From Ruegeria arenilitoris (GTDB lineage Bacteria > Pseudomonadota > Alphaproteobacteria > Rhodobacterales > Rhodobacteraceae), in NCBI RefSeq assembly GCF_013030265.1, contig NZ_WPZQ01000008.1:186001-250000 (forward strand): a stretch of 64,000 nucleotides of DNA. Direction: 5' to 3'. Made by a program: the position numbers and the translations under genes. Under the pieces are notes generated by a model. That model was not told the origin of the DNA, did no database searches, and saw only the letters and a list, made by a program, of their open reading frames with translations. Below, one piece after another: positions 18,824 through 27,630 of this stretch. Numbering within the stretch: position 1 is the first letter of the stretch; the number at the start of each line of letters is the position of its first letter.

Positions 18824-19572
18824 GCGGATGGGTCAAGATCGCAGGCCTTGGTCCGGGTGACGAGGCACTTGTGACGCCAGAGGTTTCTGCGGCGCTCGCC
18901 GACGCTACGGATGTGGTTGGTTATATTCCTTACGTTGCGCGTGTGGCAGAACGCGAAGGACTGACCCTGCACGCAAGTGACAACCGGGTCGAGATTGACC
19001 GGTCTCAGCACGCTTTGCAAATGGCTGCGGAAGGTAAGCGCGTCGTTGTGGTCTCCTCGGGGGATCCGGGTGTTTTTGCGATGGCAGCGGCGGTATTCGA
19101 AGCGCTGGAGAATGGTCCGGACGAATGGCGTAAAATCCAAATTGATGTCCTTCCCGGCATCACCGCGATGCTCGCGGCCTCAGCCCGGGCCGGTGCTCCG
19201 ATGGGCCATGATTTCTGCGCGATCAATCTGAGTGATAACCTCAAGCCGTGGTCACTGATCGAAAAGCGTCTGCGCCTTGCAGCGCAGGCCGATTTCTCGA
19301 TGGCGTTCTACAACCCGCGCTCGAAGTCCCGCCCAGAGGGTTTTGTAAAGACGCTGGAAATCCTGCGCGAAGAATGCGAGCCGGAGCGGCTGATCCTGTT
19401 TGCGCGCGCCGTCTCTCGTGCTGATGAGGCAATCCGTATCTCGACATTGGCCGACGCAACACCTGACATGGCTGACATGCAGACCGTTGTGATTGTAGGT
19501 TCCTCCCGCACCCGCGTCATCGAAAGGGATGGCACCCCGATCGTCTACACCCCGAGGTTCACCCCGGAATGA
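18820..19572 (+). CDS. cobJ: Precorrin-3B C17-methyltransferase CobJ
   Basis: CobJ methylates C-17 of precorrin-3B and drives ring contraction to precorrin-4. The protein has 250 residues with GLGPGDEALVTPEV at the N-terminus, the strand VVVVSSGDPGVFAMAAAVFE and the C-terminal signature AFYNPRSKSR. Its last 28 bp overlap the 3' end of cobK on the opposite strand. Confidence 0.96.
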   Translation: MSGWVKIAGLGPGDEALVTPEVSAALADATDVVGYIPYVARVAEREGLTLHASDNRVEIDRSQHALQMAAEGKRVVVVSSGDPGVFAMAAAVFEALENGPDEWRKIQIDVLPGITAMLAASARAGAPMGHDFCAINLSDNLKPWSLIEKRLRLAAQADFSMAFYNPRSKSRPEGFVKTLEILREECEPERLILFARAVSRADEAIRISTLADATPDMADMQTVVIVGSSRTRVIERDGTPIVYTPRFTPE

Positions 19573-20294
19573 GACAGCCAGTCCAGAACCTGTGCGACAC
19601 TCGACAATTCCGTCCGCTGCGGCAGGGCGGGACGGTCGATCATAAGCACCGGCACGCCCAGCGCTCGCGCGGCATCCAGCTTGGCGCGCGCACCGGTGCC
19701 GCCTGCGTTCTTGGACACAACCAGCTCAGTTCCGTGCCGCTTCATCAGCGCAAGGTCATCGTCCAGCGAAAACGGTCCACGCGACACCACAACCTCGCAA
19801 TTCGGCAGCGGCAATTCATTCGGCTCATCAACCAACCGCAGCAGGTAATGATGCTGAGGTTGGGTGGCAAAGTCCTCAAGGTGCATGCGACCAACAGCCA
19901 AAAACACGCGCTTGGCAGCTCCGTTCAGTGCAGCGACTGCAGCATCAATACTGGCAACGCGCTGCCATTGGTCCCCCTCCTGCTCAGCCCAGGCTGCACG
20001 CGTCAGGGCGGCCAGGCTCACACCAGCTTCACTGCAGGCCCTAAAGGCGTTGTGGCTCATCTGGGCTGCGAAGGGATGCGTCGCGTCAACGACATGGCTG
20101 ATCCCATGATCACGTATATAGCGCACCAACCCCTCGGCACCGCCAAATCCACCAACGCGAACCGGCAGGGGTTGCGGACGCGGATTGTCTACCCTGCCCG
20201 CATAAGAATAGGTTGCTGTGATACCTTTTTCAGCCACCGCCGTGGACAACGCATTGGCCTCGGTGGTGCCACCAAGGATCAGGAGGTGGGACAT
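19545..20294 (-). CDS. cobK: Precorrin-6A reductase CobK, antisense within the cob operon
   Basis: CobK is the NADPH-dependent reductase converting precorrin-6A to precorrin-6B. The protein has 249 residues with the family start LLILGGTTEA, the segment DATHPFAAQMSHNA and the late motif VVSKNAGGTGARAKLDAA. It is the only gene of the cluster on the minus strand. Its 3' end overlaps cobJ by 28 bp, and its ATG shares two bases with the divergent cobL ATG inside a CATG palindrome. It must therefore be read from a promoter inside cobL, and its transcript will be antisense to any readthrough from cobJ into cobL. Confidence 0.96.
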   Translation of the reverse strand: MSHLLILGGTTEANALSTAVAEKGITATYSYAGRVDNPRPQPLPVRVGGFGGAEGLVRYIRDHGISHVVDATHPFAAQMSHNAFRACSEAGVSLAALTRAAWAEQEGDQWQRVASIDAAVAALNGAAKRVFLAVGRMHLEDFATQPQHHYLLRLVDEPNELPLPNCEVVVSRGPFSLDDDLALMKRHGTELVVSKNAGGTGARAKLDAARALGVPVLMIDRPALPQRTELSSVAQVLDWLSHSGVNLGV

Positions 20295-21492
20295 GACTGA
20301 TACTCCGTGGCTGACCGTTCTGGGGTTGGGTGAAGATGGACTGGATGGCCTGTCGCCCGCAAGCCGTCAAGTGCTGGAACGCGCCGAAGTCATCATGGGT
20401 CCACCCCGGCATCTATCATTGATCCCTGAATCAAATGCTGAGCGCATCGAATGGCCGGTTCCGTTTTCTGACGGCCTGCCGTTACTGAGCAAACAGACAG
20501 GGCGCAGGACGATTGTTTTGGCATCAGGCGATCCGTTCTGGTTCGGTGCAGGCTCAGTCATTGCGCGCCACTTCGAGCCGGGAGAATGGACGGCACTTCC
20601 TGGTCAATCGACCTTTTCACTGGCAGCCGCACGGCTTGGCTGGCCTTTGGAAGGCACGCTGACATTTGGATTGCATGCCGCCCCTCTGACCCGTTTACGA
20701 CCCCATCTGGCCCCCAGTCTGCGTGCGATTATTTTGCTTCGCAACGGGGCTGCTGTTGCCGAGCTTGCAACATATCTGAACGAAACCGGATTTGCCGATA
20801 CTTCGCTTCACGTAATGGAAGCGCTTGGCGGGCCGCGCGAACGCTCTCAGAGCATTTCGTTGACCGAAGCTCTGCTCGGATCGTTTGAGCATCCCGTCTG
20901 CGTTGGCCTTGAAGTTGCAGGCACCGGCCGTGCATTCCCCAAGGCTTCGGGAAAGCCGGATGATATCTTCGAAACCGACGGTCAGATCACCAAACGTCCA
21001 ATACGCGCCCTGACCCTTTCGGCTTTGGCTCCACAACGGGGCGAGCATCTTTGGGATATCGGGGGAGGAACCGGATCAATCAGCATCGAATGGCTGATGT
21101 GCGACGCTACCCTGACCGCAACTTCGATTGAACCGCGCGAAGACCGCGCCGAACGCATTCGCAGAAATGCCGATACGTTGGGTCAGGATCGTCTCAACGT
21201 CGTGCATGGTACTGCACCGGACGGACTGTCAGGGCTGCCACTGCCCGATGTCGTTTTCATCGGCGGCGGTCTCAGCGAAGAGCTGCTGGTCTGGTTGCAG
21301 TCCAACCTCTCTATAGGCACGCGGCTGGTCGCCAATGCGGTTACACTGGAAAGCGAGGCGTTGCTGGCCAAGTGGCAAGACAAGCTTGGCGGTGAATTGC
21401 TGCGCATCGAACTGGCGCAGGCGTCAGCGCTTGGCCCCCGGCGTGGTTGGAAATCAGCCTACCCGGTTGTGCAGTGGAGCGTGACGTTATGA
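20293..21492 (+). CDS. cobL: Precorrin-6Y C5,15-methyltransferase (decarboxylating) CobL
   Basis: CobL is bifunctional: the N-terminal CbiE-like domain methylates C-5, and the C-terminal CbiT-like domain methylates C-15 and decarboxylates precorrin-6B to precorrin-8X. The start [16 protein letters not shown] is 6 nt after AGGAGG, which itself lies within the first codons of cobK on the other strand. The CbiT SAM motif [16 protein letters not shown] is near residue 250. The protein has 399 residues. The end overlaps cobE by ATGA. Confidence 0.96.
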   Translation: MTDTPWLTVLGLGEDGLDGLSPASRQVLERAEVIMGPPRHLSLIPESNAERIEWPVPFSDGLPLLSKQTGRRTIVLASGDPFWFGAGSVIARHFEPGEWTALPGQSTFSLAAARLGWPLEGTLTFGLHAAPLTRLRPHLAPSLRAIILLRNGAAVAELATYLNETGFADTSLHVMEALGGPRERSQSISLTEALLGSFEHPVCVGLEVAGTGRAFPKASGKPDDIFETDGQITKRPIRALTLSALAPQRGEHLWDIGGGTGSISIEWLMCDATLTATSIEPREDRAERIRRNADTLGQDRLNVVHGTAPDGLSGLPLPDVVFIGGGLSEELLVWLQSNLSIGTRLVANAVTLESEALLAKWQDKLGGELLRIELAQASALGPRRGWKSAYPVVQWSVTL

Positions 21493-21857
21493 TCGTCGCA
21501 GGACTTGGGTTTTCCTCAAACGCCACCGCAGAGAGCCTGCAGACGGCATTCAATCTCGCTACTGCCGATCATGCTGTGGAAGCTCTCGCAACAGTCGCGG
21601 ACAAAGAGGGGCACGAAGCACTGACTGCCTTTGCAGAATCGTCCGCCCTGCCCCTGCATTTCATAGCTGCTGCCGAACTGGCGGGTCAGCGTACTCTCAC
21701 CTGCTCGAACCGCAGTCGTGCCACCTATGGCACTGGCAGCGTGGCCGAAGCATCCGCTCTCGCCGCAGCCGGACCCGGTGCGCGGCTACTCTCACCCAGA
21801 CAGATTTCGGACGATCGCCTTGCGACATGCGCGATCGCTATCGGAGGACAGATATGA
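21489..21857 (+). CDS. cobE: CobE/CbiG C-terminal-like cobalamin biosynthesis protein
   Basis: The protein has 122 residues and is homologous to the CbiG C-terminal domain. It starts [16 protein letters not shown], with the typical GxGxxxxA turn, and contains [26 protein letters not shown], of which [10 protein letters not shown] is the core signature. CobE is needed for efficient cobalamin synthesis in the aerobic pathway, but its exact reaction is not settled. It overlaps cobL upstream and cobM downstream by ATGA. Confidence 0.88.
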   Translation: MIVAGLGFSSNATAESLQTAFNLATADHAVEALATVADKEGHEALTAFAESSALPLHFIAAAELAGQRTLTCSNRSRATYGTGSVAEASALAAAGPGARLLSPRQISDDRLATCAIAIGGQI

Positions 21858-22648
21858 CCGTTCATTTCATCGGCGCCGGACCAGGTGCCGCCGACCTGCT
21901 GACCCTGCGCGGACGCGATATCATCGCATCCTGCCCGGTATGCCTTTATGCGGGCTCATTGGTGCCAGAGGAAATTCTGGGCCATTGCCCAGAAGGTGCA
22001 AAGATCGTGAACACCGCGCCAATGGATCTGGATCAGATCGTAGCCGAAATCAAAGCAGCTCACGAAGACGGACAGGACGTGGCGAGGTTGCATTCAGGCG
22101 ACTTGTCGGTCTGGTCGGCCATGGGTGAACAGATCCGTCGGCTCAAGGCCGAAGGCATTCCGGTTAGCGTAACGCCAGGCGTGCCATCTTTTGCCGCCGC
22201 TGCCGCAGCACTTGGAACCGAGCTAACCCTTCCCGGGCTTGCTCAATCTGTCGTCCTGACCCGCACTCCCGGGCGTGCTTCGTCGATGCCCGAGGGCGAA
22301 ACGCTGGAAAACTTTGCCCGCACTGGCGCAACATTGGCCATTCACCTGTCGATCGGCAATCTGGACAAGGTGATTTCAGATTTGGTGCCTGCCTATGGCT
22401 CTGACTGTCCGGTGGCTGTTGTCTATCGCGCCAGTTGGCCGGATGAGCAGATTATCCGCGCCACCCTGGCAACCCTGAAAGATGCGCTGGACGAGAGCAT
22501 CTCTCGCACAGCATTGATCATGGTGGGGCCGGCGCTGGCTGGCGAGGGCTTTGACGAAAGCTGCCTGTACTCCAAAACCTATGACCGCCGCTATCGTCCG
22601 CAGAGCGCGGAAAGCCCGTGGTCAAGCTGGAGCCATGGTGATGACTAA
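21854..22648 (+). CDS. cobM: Precorrin-4 C11-methyltransferase CobM
   Basis: CobM methylates precorrin-4 at C-11 to give precorrin-5. The protein has 264 residues. The N-terminus [18 protein letters not shown] is the CobM/CbiF signature. [24 protein letters not shown] and [15 protein letters not shown] are further family segments. The start overlaps the cobE stop, and the last eight bases overlap the cobB start region. Confidence 0.96.
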   Translation: MTVHFIGAGPGAADLLTLRGRDIIASCPVCLYAGSLVPEEILGHCPEGAKIVNTAPMDLDQIVAEIKAAHEDGQDVARLHSGDLSVWSAMGEQIRRLKAEGIPVSVTPGVPSFAAAAAALGTELTLPGLAQSVVLTRTPGRASSMPEGETLENFARTGATLAIHLSIGNLDKVISDLVPAYGSDCPVAVVYRASWPDEQIIRATLATLKDALDESISRTALIMVGPALAGEGFDESCLYSKTYDRRYRPQSAESPWSSWSHGDD

Positions 22649-23957
22649 TCCTCCCGGAATTCTGATTTCGGCACCATCCTCAGGCACCGGAAAAACCACA
22701 GTGATGCTGGGTCTTTTGCGTGCTCTGGCCGAAGATGGACTGACGGTACAACCGTTCAAAAGCGGCCCGGATTACATCGATCCCGCTTTTCACAGGGCGG
22801 CGGCTGGCCGGGACTCGTTCAACCTGGATAGCTGGGCGATGGGTGAGCCATTGCTTAACGCGATCTCGGCGCAGTCAGAGGGCGCAGATATTGTCGTGGC
22901 CGAAGGTTCCATGGGACTATTTGATGGGGTCGCCAAGCCCGGAGAACTGGGCCACGGATCCAGCGCCGAAACAGCCCTGCGGATGGGATGGCCCGTGGTT
23001 TTGGTGCTGGACGTAGGCGGACAGGCACAATCGGCTGCCGCCACGGCGCTAGGATTTCGGATGTACAATCCGGATCTGCCCTTCGCCGGGGTGATCCTAA
23101 ACCGTTGCGCGAGCCCGCGGCATGAACGCCTGACACGTCTAGGTATGGAGCGTGCGGGTCTGCCGGTGTTGGGTGTATTGCCGCGTCGGGGTGATCTAAC
23201 TTTGCCAGAGCGGCACCTTGGATTGATACAAGCGGTCGAGCACCCTGATCTGGAAAGCGCGATTGCCGGATACGCGGCCTTTCTGCGTGAACATGTGGAT
23301 CTGGATGCGATCAAGGAGGCTGCCTCCTCAGGCCCCAATGGGTCATCTCCGACCGCGCTGCCGCGCCCCCCGGCCCAAAGGATTGCGCTGGCCAGAGACG
23401 AAGCATTTTCCTTTACCTATCCGCACCTTCTCAAAGGTTGGCGTGCTGCGGGTGCTGAAATCCTGCCATTCTCGCCGTTGGCCAATGAAGCGCCTGCCGA
23501 CGATGCAGATATTGTCTGGCTTCCAGGAGGTTATCCTGAATTGCATGCCGGCACTCTGGCAGCGGCTGACACTTTCCTTGCCGGTCTACGCAAGCACGCG
23601 GAAAACCGTCCAGTGCATGGTGAATGCGGTGGATACATGGCTTTGGGGGACGTGCTGATCGACAAGGAAGGTACGCCACACAAAATGGCGGGACTACTCG
23701 GTCTTGTGACCTCTTATGAGAAGCGCAAGTTCAACCTCGGGTATCGCAAAGCCGAGTTGTTGGCAAAGATGCCCGGTTTCGCGGTTGGTACAGCGCTTCG
23801 CGGGCACGAGTTCCATTATTCGTCTATTGTCGAACAGCCCGATGCCCCTCTTGCGCGAGTCTTTGACGCAGAAGGTGCGGAAGGACCGCAGACAGGATCA
23901 GTTCGGGGCAACGTCACCGGCACATTCTTTCATCTGATTGCAGAGGCCTCAGCATGA
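22641..23957 (+). CDS. cobB: Hydrogenobyrinic acid a,c-diamide synthase CobB
   Basis: CobB uses glutamine and ATP to amidate the a and c carboxylates of hydrogenobyrinic acid. The start [15 protein letters not shown] is 8 nt after GGAG; an ATG two codons earlier is possible but too close to that site. The P-loop-like [11 protein letters not shown] is at the N-terminus, followed by [12 protein letters not shown]. The C-terminal class I glutamine amidotransferase domain has nucleophile C329 in [12 protein letters not shown], and [11 protein letters not shown] precedes it. The length of 438 residues is normal. It overlaps cobA by ATGA. Confidence 0.96.
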   Translation: MTNPPGILISAPSSGTGKTTVMLGLLRALAEDGLTVQPFKSGPDYIDPAFHRAAAGRDSFNLDSWAMGEPLLNAISAQSEGADIVVAEGSMGLFDGVAKPGELGHGSSAETALRMGWPVVLVLDVGGQAQSAAATALGFRMYNPDLPFAGVILNRCASPRHERLTRLGMERAGLPVLGVLPRRGDLTLPERHLGLIQAVEHPDLESAIAGYAAFLREHVDLDAIKEAASSGPNGSSPTALPRPPAQRIALARDEAFSFTYPHLLKGWRAAGAEILPFSPLANEAPADDADIVWLPGGYPELHAGTLAAADTFLAGLRKHAENRPVHGECGGYMALGDVLIDKEGTPHKMAGLLGLVTSYEKRKFNLGYRKAELLAKMPGFAVGTALRGHEFHYSSIVEQPDAPLARVFDAEGAEGPQTGSVRGNVTGTFFHLIAEASA

Positions 23958-24682
23958 GCGGTTTCGTCTCGTTCATCGGCTCAGGCCCCGGAGATCCGGA
24001 ACTGCTGACGCTCAAGGCCGTTGACCGGATGCAAAAGGCCGATGCGGTTTTGTTCGACGATCTCAGTAGCGGACCTATCCTTACCCACGCCCGTGAGGAC
24101 GCAGATTTGGTGGGTGTAGGAAAGCGTGCTGGTCGCCCCTCACCCAAGCAGGATCATGTGAGCCGTCTGCTGGTCGACTATGCACAAACCGGTGCCCATG
24201 TCGTTCGCCTGAAATCAGGTGACGGAGGTATGTTCGGGCGGCTTGAAGAAGAACTGGTCGCGCTGAAGGCGGCGGGGATCGAGTATGAAATCATCCCCGG
24301 AATTCCATCTGCCGTCGCCGCCGCGGCAGCCGCAGGCATTCCGCTGACCCGCCGCCTGACAGCACGCCGTGTACAATTTGTCACCGGCCACGATGTCAGC
24401 GGCAAGCTGCCCGAAGATCTGAACCTGTCGGCGTTGGCGGATTCGGGGGCGACCACAGTTGTTTTCATGGGCAAACGCACTTTCCCGCTGCTTGTCGAGG
24501 CGCTGCATGCACACGGTTTGCCTTTGCACACGCCCGCGCTGATGGCAGAATCTGTCTCGACACCCGATCAGTCGCTGCACCGCTCGACCATCGGAGCGTT
24601 GTCGGAACGGCTGCAGTCTGAAATCGGAACAGCCCCGGCACTGATACTCTATGGACCGCTGGCGGAGTTCGATGATGTATGA
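23954..24682 (+). CDS. cobA: Uroporphyrinogen-III C-methyltransferase CobA
   Basis: CobA methylates uroporphyrinogen III at C-2 and C-7 to precorrin-2, the entry step to the corrin pathway. The protein has 242 residues. The N-terminus is FIGSGPGDPELLTLKAVDRM. GIPLTRRLTARRVQFVTGH and VFMGKRTFPLL are typical. The usual GDPFVFGRG loop reads SGDGGMFGRLEEE here, a modest variation. No siroheme-type CysG domain is fused, so it is dedicated to the cobalamin branch by context. It overlaps cobF at the stop codon. Confidence 0.95.
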   Translation: MSGFVSFIGSGPGDPELLTLKAVDRMQKADAVLFDDLSSGPILTHAREDADLVGVGKRAGRPSPKQDHVSRLLVDYAQTGAHVVRLKSGDGGMFGRLEEELVALKAAGIEYEIIPGIPSAVAAAAAAGIPLTRRLTARRVQFVTGHDVSGKLPEDLNLSALADSGATTVVFMGKRTFPLLVEALHAHGLPLHTPALMAESVSTPDQSLHRSTIGALSERLQSEIGTAPALILYGPLAEFDDV

Positions 24683-25418
24683 ACTGAGCCTGATAGGGAT
24701 CGGTACAGGCAATCCGGATCACCTGACATTTCAGGGTGCGGAGGCAATTCGTGCAGCTGATCTGATCCTGATCCCGCGCAAGGGTGAGAACAAGGCAGAT
24801 CTTGCCGGCTTACGTGAGAAGATCATTTCTCAAGTCACTGAAGCGGCTCCGCAAATCGCCTATTTCGACATCCCCAAGCGTAGGGCCGATGATGGCTATC
24901 TGCGTGGGGTGGATGAATGGCATGATGCAATCGCACTGCGCTGGCAGGAAGCGATCGCATCCCATCCTGACGCACAAAACGTGGCCCTACTGATCTGGGG
25001 CGACCCCTCACTTTATGACAGTTCGCTGCGAATCGCTGCGCGCCTCTCACCGCAACCGATCAAACGGGTGATTCCCGGTATCACCGCCCTGCAGGCTCTG
25101 ACCGCAGCACATGGGATTCCGATCAACGATATCGGCGCACCCTATGTCGTTACAACCGGTCGCCGTATCCGGGACGAGGGTTGGCCTGAGGCTGCTTCAA
25201 CCGTCGCAGTGATGCTGGACGGCGAATGTTCGTTCCAGAGCCTTGATATGGCAAATTATGACATCTGGTGGGGCGCTTACGTCGGTATGGAAGAAGAAAT
25301 CCTGATCAACGGAACTTTGTCCGAAGTTTGTGATGAGATTCTCTCAACTCGTGCACAGGCACGAACCGATCATGGCTGGATCATGGACATCTACGTTCTG
25401 AAAAAGCGCGTGATTTGA
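24675..25418 (+). CDS. cobF: Precorrin-6A synthase (deacetylating) CobF
   Basis: CobF methylates precorrin-5 at C-1 with loss of acetate to give precorrin-6A. The protein has 247 residues starting MYELSLIGIGTGNPDHLTF; an adjacent ATG one codon earlier is equally possible. Key segments are LILIPRKGENKADL, LLIWGDPSLYDSSLRI and VIPGITALQALTAAHGIP. It is the last gene of the main cob operon. A second cobalamin riboswitch begins about 50 bp downstream. Confidence 0.96.
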   Translation: MYELSLIGIGTGNPDHLTFQGAEAIRAADLILIPRKGENKADLAGLREKIISQVTEAAPQIAYFDIPKRRADDGYLRGVDEWHDAIALRWQEAIASHPDAQNVALLIWGDPSLYDSSLRIAARLSPQPIKRVIPGITALQALTAAHGIPINDIGAPYVVTTGRRIRDEGWPEAASTVAVMLDGECSFQSLDMANYDIWWGAYVGMEEEILINGTLSEVCDEILSTRAQARTDHGWIMDIYVLKKRVI

Positions 25419-25470
25419 CCGAAAACGTCGCAAATGGCGATTGCGCAAACCTGCGCATCGCGGCTAAATG

Positions 25471-25660
25471 ATCGGGTCTGGTCCTGCCGGAGAAATCCGG
25501 ATGCTAAGAGGGAATGTGGTGCGACTTCGTCTGAGGTCAAAGCCAAAGCCGCCCCCGCGACTGTAAGCGGTGAGCCCCTGTTCAACCAGCCACTCCCGAT
25601 TTCGGGGGGAAGGCGAACAGAGGCACCGACCCGCGAGCCAGGAGACCTGCCAGGCGAACG
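25471..25660 (+). ncRNA. Cobalamin riboswitch upstream of cbtBA
   Basis: A second aptamer shows CCGGATGCTAAGAGGGAATG (25497-25516), GCCGCCCCCGCGACTG (25548-25563), GCCACTC...GGGGGAAGGC (25589-25614) and GCCAGGAGACCTGCC (25637-25651). A hairpin GCCGTC/GACGGC (25672-25689), extended by CCA/TGG, touches the GGAGG ribosome site of cbtB at 25693-25697, which fits translational control. It separates the cob operon from the cobalt transporter genes. Confidence 0.93.
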
Positions 25661-25704
25661 TAGAAACACCAGCCGTCGGGTGCGACGGCACTGGAGGACA
25701 AGAA

Positions 25705-25875
25705 ATGACGACACAAACTCAAACAGCATCTGCTGCAAAGACAGGCTTTCTGCCGGTAATGTTCGCAGTGGTTCTGGGCCTGGGTATCATCACCCTGACC
25801 GGCCATGTTCAGGCATCTGGCTTGCATGACGCGGCACATGACGTGCGCCACGCAACCGGTTTCCCCTGCCACTAA
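25705..25875 (+). CDS. cbtB: Cobalt transporter subunit CbtB
   Basis: CbtB is a tiny membrane protein of the predicted CbtAB cobalt transporter, a family recognised mainly from B12-riboswitch control. The protein has 56 residues: a short N-terminus, one membrane helix (about residues 14-35) and a His-rich tail HDAAHDVRHATGFPCH that should bind metal. GGAGG stands 8 nt before the ATG. The cbtA start follows 4 bp after the stop. Confidence 0.9.
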   Translation: MTTQTQTASAAKTGFLPVMFAVVLGLGIITLTGHVQASGLHDAAHDVRHATGFPCH

Positions 25876-25879
25876 GCAG

Positions 25880-26578
25880 ATGTTCAGTCGCATTTTGACC
25901 AGCGCGTTGTTCGCTGGTGCTGCAGCGGGGCTGATTGCCGCCTTGCTGCAGCTTGTATTTGTGCAACCCGTTCTGTTACACGCCGAGCTCTATGAGTCCG
26001 GTGAACTGGTGCATTTCGGCGGAGAAGCTGTCACGGCCCATCCCGAGCTACCGGGCATGTTCTCTGAGCTGACACGCGACGCGCTGAGCGTCATCTTCAC
26101 CATGCTCACCTATACTGGTTACGCACTGGTTCTGGTTGCCCTTATGTCTGTGGCCGAAGGTCAGGGTCACAAGATCGATGGTCGCACAGGTGTTCTGTGG
26201 GGTCTGGCGGGCTTTATCGCGGTTCACTTTGCTCCCGGCTTTAGCCTGGCACCCGAAGTTCCTGGCGTTGCTGCTGCAGATGTTTACGCACGGCAAATCT
26301 GGTGGTTCGCCACTGTCGCGGCTGCGGCGGTTGCCATGTGGCTGATTGCGTTTGGTGGCAACATCATCAGCTACGTGATTGCGGCAGCGTTGCTCGTTGC
26401 TCCACATCTGATCGGCGCACCTGAACCGGATGTCTTCACCGGACCGGTCCCAACCGAAATCGGTGCTCTGTTTGCCGCACGTGCCTTTGGCATCGGCCTT
26501 GTCGCATGGGTTCTGGTTGGCGCATTTGCCGGCTACTTCTGGCAAAGCGAAGGCAAACGCGCCGAAGCGGCAGCCTGA
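25880..26578 (+). CDS. cbtA: Cobalt transporter subunit CbtA
   Basis: CbtA is the membrane component of the predicted cobalt uptake system. The start MFSRILTSALFAGAAAGLIAA is chosen because it opens the first of about five membrane helices; a longer frame begins inside cbtB. The protein has 232 residues. Typical segments are AGFIAVHFAPGFSLAPEVPG and a helix ending LVAPHLIGAPEP. Conserved His and Glu in periplasmic loops are likely metal ligands. Expression should fall when B12 is abundant because of the riboswitch upstream of cbtB. Confidence 0.92.
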   Translation: MFSRILTSALFAGAAAGLIAALLQLVFVQPVLLHAELYESGELVHFGGEAVTAHPELPGMFSELTRDALSVIFTMLTYTGYALVLVALMSVAEGQGHKIDGRTGVLWGLAGFIAVHFAPGFSLAPEVPGVAAADVYARQIWWFATVAAAAVAMWLIAFGGNIISYVIAAALLVAPHLIGAPEPDVFTGPVPTEIGALFAARAFGIGLVAWVLVGAFAGYFWQSEGKRAEAAA

Positions 26579-26594
26579 TACCCCAATATGTCAT

Positions 26595-26626
26595 CCCGCC
26601 GGGCCCCGCCCGGCGGGTTCTTTTTT
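26595..26626 (+). terminator. Rho-independent terminator after cbtA
   Basis: A 9-bp GC stem CCCGCCGGG/CCCGGCGGG with a 5-nt loop is followed by TTCTTTTTT. It ends only 17 bp before the next gene start, so the ribosome site of that gene (AAGGAACAG) lies just beyond it. Some readthrough may still reach the downstream gene. Confidence 0.9.
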
Positions 26627-26642
26627 GGCTCAAGGAACAGAA

Positions 26643-27137
26643 ATGGCTCGCTCACTTGCCCTCTTTGCAATTGGTCTGGTCTTTGGCGGAGGCGCTGGTT
26701 TCGTTCTCGCCGCGGCCAATGGCGTCACATTTGACGGCCACGACCATGCGGACCCCAATCAACATGGCGGTTCTCATGCCGAAGCCATGGCGCATGATCA
26801 TTCGACCGCCATCAACCTGCCTGCCGGTCAGGATGCGCCCGGTCTGGAAATTGCGGTAACGCAGGACCCAATGGCCGGATGGAACCTGCATGTCATGCCT
26901 CGGAACTTTCGGTTTGCGCCCGAAAACGCCTCTGCTGCGGACAATCCCGGTGAAGGTCATGCGCATGTCTATGTGAATGGTACGAAACTCGCGCGTCTTT
27001 ACGGCAATTGGATGCACATCTCCGATCTGCCCAAGGGTGAGGTTGAGATTAAGGTATCGCTGAATGCCAACAGCCACAGCCCGCTGATGGTTGAAGACAT
27101 ACCAGTCAGCGCTTCGGTAACTGTACAAGTGGATTAG
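26643..27137 (+). CDS. His-rich exported protein, putative metal-binding
   Basis: I do not recognise a named family. The protein has 164 residues: a signal peptide or membrane anchor (about 1-24, FAIGLVFGGGAGFVLAAA), then a His-rich stretch (about 31-54) with DGHDHAD and AMAHDHS, then a compact beta-rich domain from about residue 64. That domain includes WNLHVMPRNFRFAPENAS and GHAHVYVNGTKLARLYGNW, which look cupredoxin-like. The ATG is preceded by AAGGAACAGAA. Position just after cbtBA suggests periplasmic cobalt (or copper) capture. It converges with a DUF1636 gene, overlapping it by 4 bp. Confidence 0.7.
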   Translation: MARSLALFAIGLVFGGGAGFVLAAANGVTFDGHDHADPNQHGGSHAEAMAHDHSTAINLPAGQDAPGLEIAVTQDPMAGWNLHVMPRNFRFAPENASAADNPGEGHAHVYVNGTKLARLYGNWMHISDLPKGEVEIKVSLNANSHSPLMVEDIPVSASVTVQVD

Positions 27138-27478
27138 AGCGCCGGAATACGCGCCCGCAAACACAAGCGAAGCCGCCCACACGGTCGGGCGTCTTCGATC
27201 CAGCCTGCAGGGCTGTCCAGATACGCCCGACAAGTTGCAGCAATATCATCCGCATCTGCAACGATATCGATACCCGAAAAAACATATGACGCCATGCCTT
27301 CGCCCTGCAGGGCGATCGACGTTGGTTCGCTGCATCCACTGAAACAGGCGTGTTCTGCGATTTCGATCTCCGCCGCAAGGTCAATGCCGGTCAATGCCGC
27401 TTGTACGGCTTTCCGTTCGGCATCACGATCGCGCGTGCCGGAACAACTGGTGCAAATTAATAGCCGGGTCTGCGCCAA
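27134..27478 (-). CDS. DUF1636 family putative metal/Fe-S binding protein (second copy)
   Basis: The protein has 114 residues and is related in layout to the protein at 11604-11984. Paired cysteines lie in LLICTSCSG and HACFSGCSEP. The start is a TTG with AAGGTGA about 8 nt upstream. It lies on the opposite strand from cbtBA, and its stop overlaps the stop of the His-rich protein gene. A thioredoxin-like fold with a metal or [2Fe-2S] site is expected for the family; no reaction is known. Its place beside cobalt genes supports a role in cobalt or corrin metabolism. Confidence 0.8.
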   Translation of the reverse strand: MAQTRLLICTSCSGTRDRDAERKAVQAALTGIDLAAEIEIAEHACFSGCSEPTSIALQGEGMASYVFSGIDIVADADDIAATCRAYLDSPAGWIEDARPCGRLRLCLRARIPAL

Positions 27479-27630
27479 ATACGTTTCACCTTAATCTTGA
27501 GTTCCGCTGTTTCTGAAGCTTTCAGCGCTGTGACACAAGTCCGTGGTCGCAATGAGCGCACGAGAATGTGAGTGCACCGGAAAGTTATATCTGGCATCAA
27601 TCTCACACTCAAACCCTTGGAGGTTGCTTG

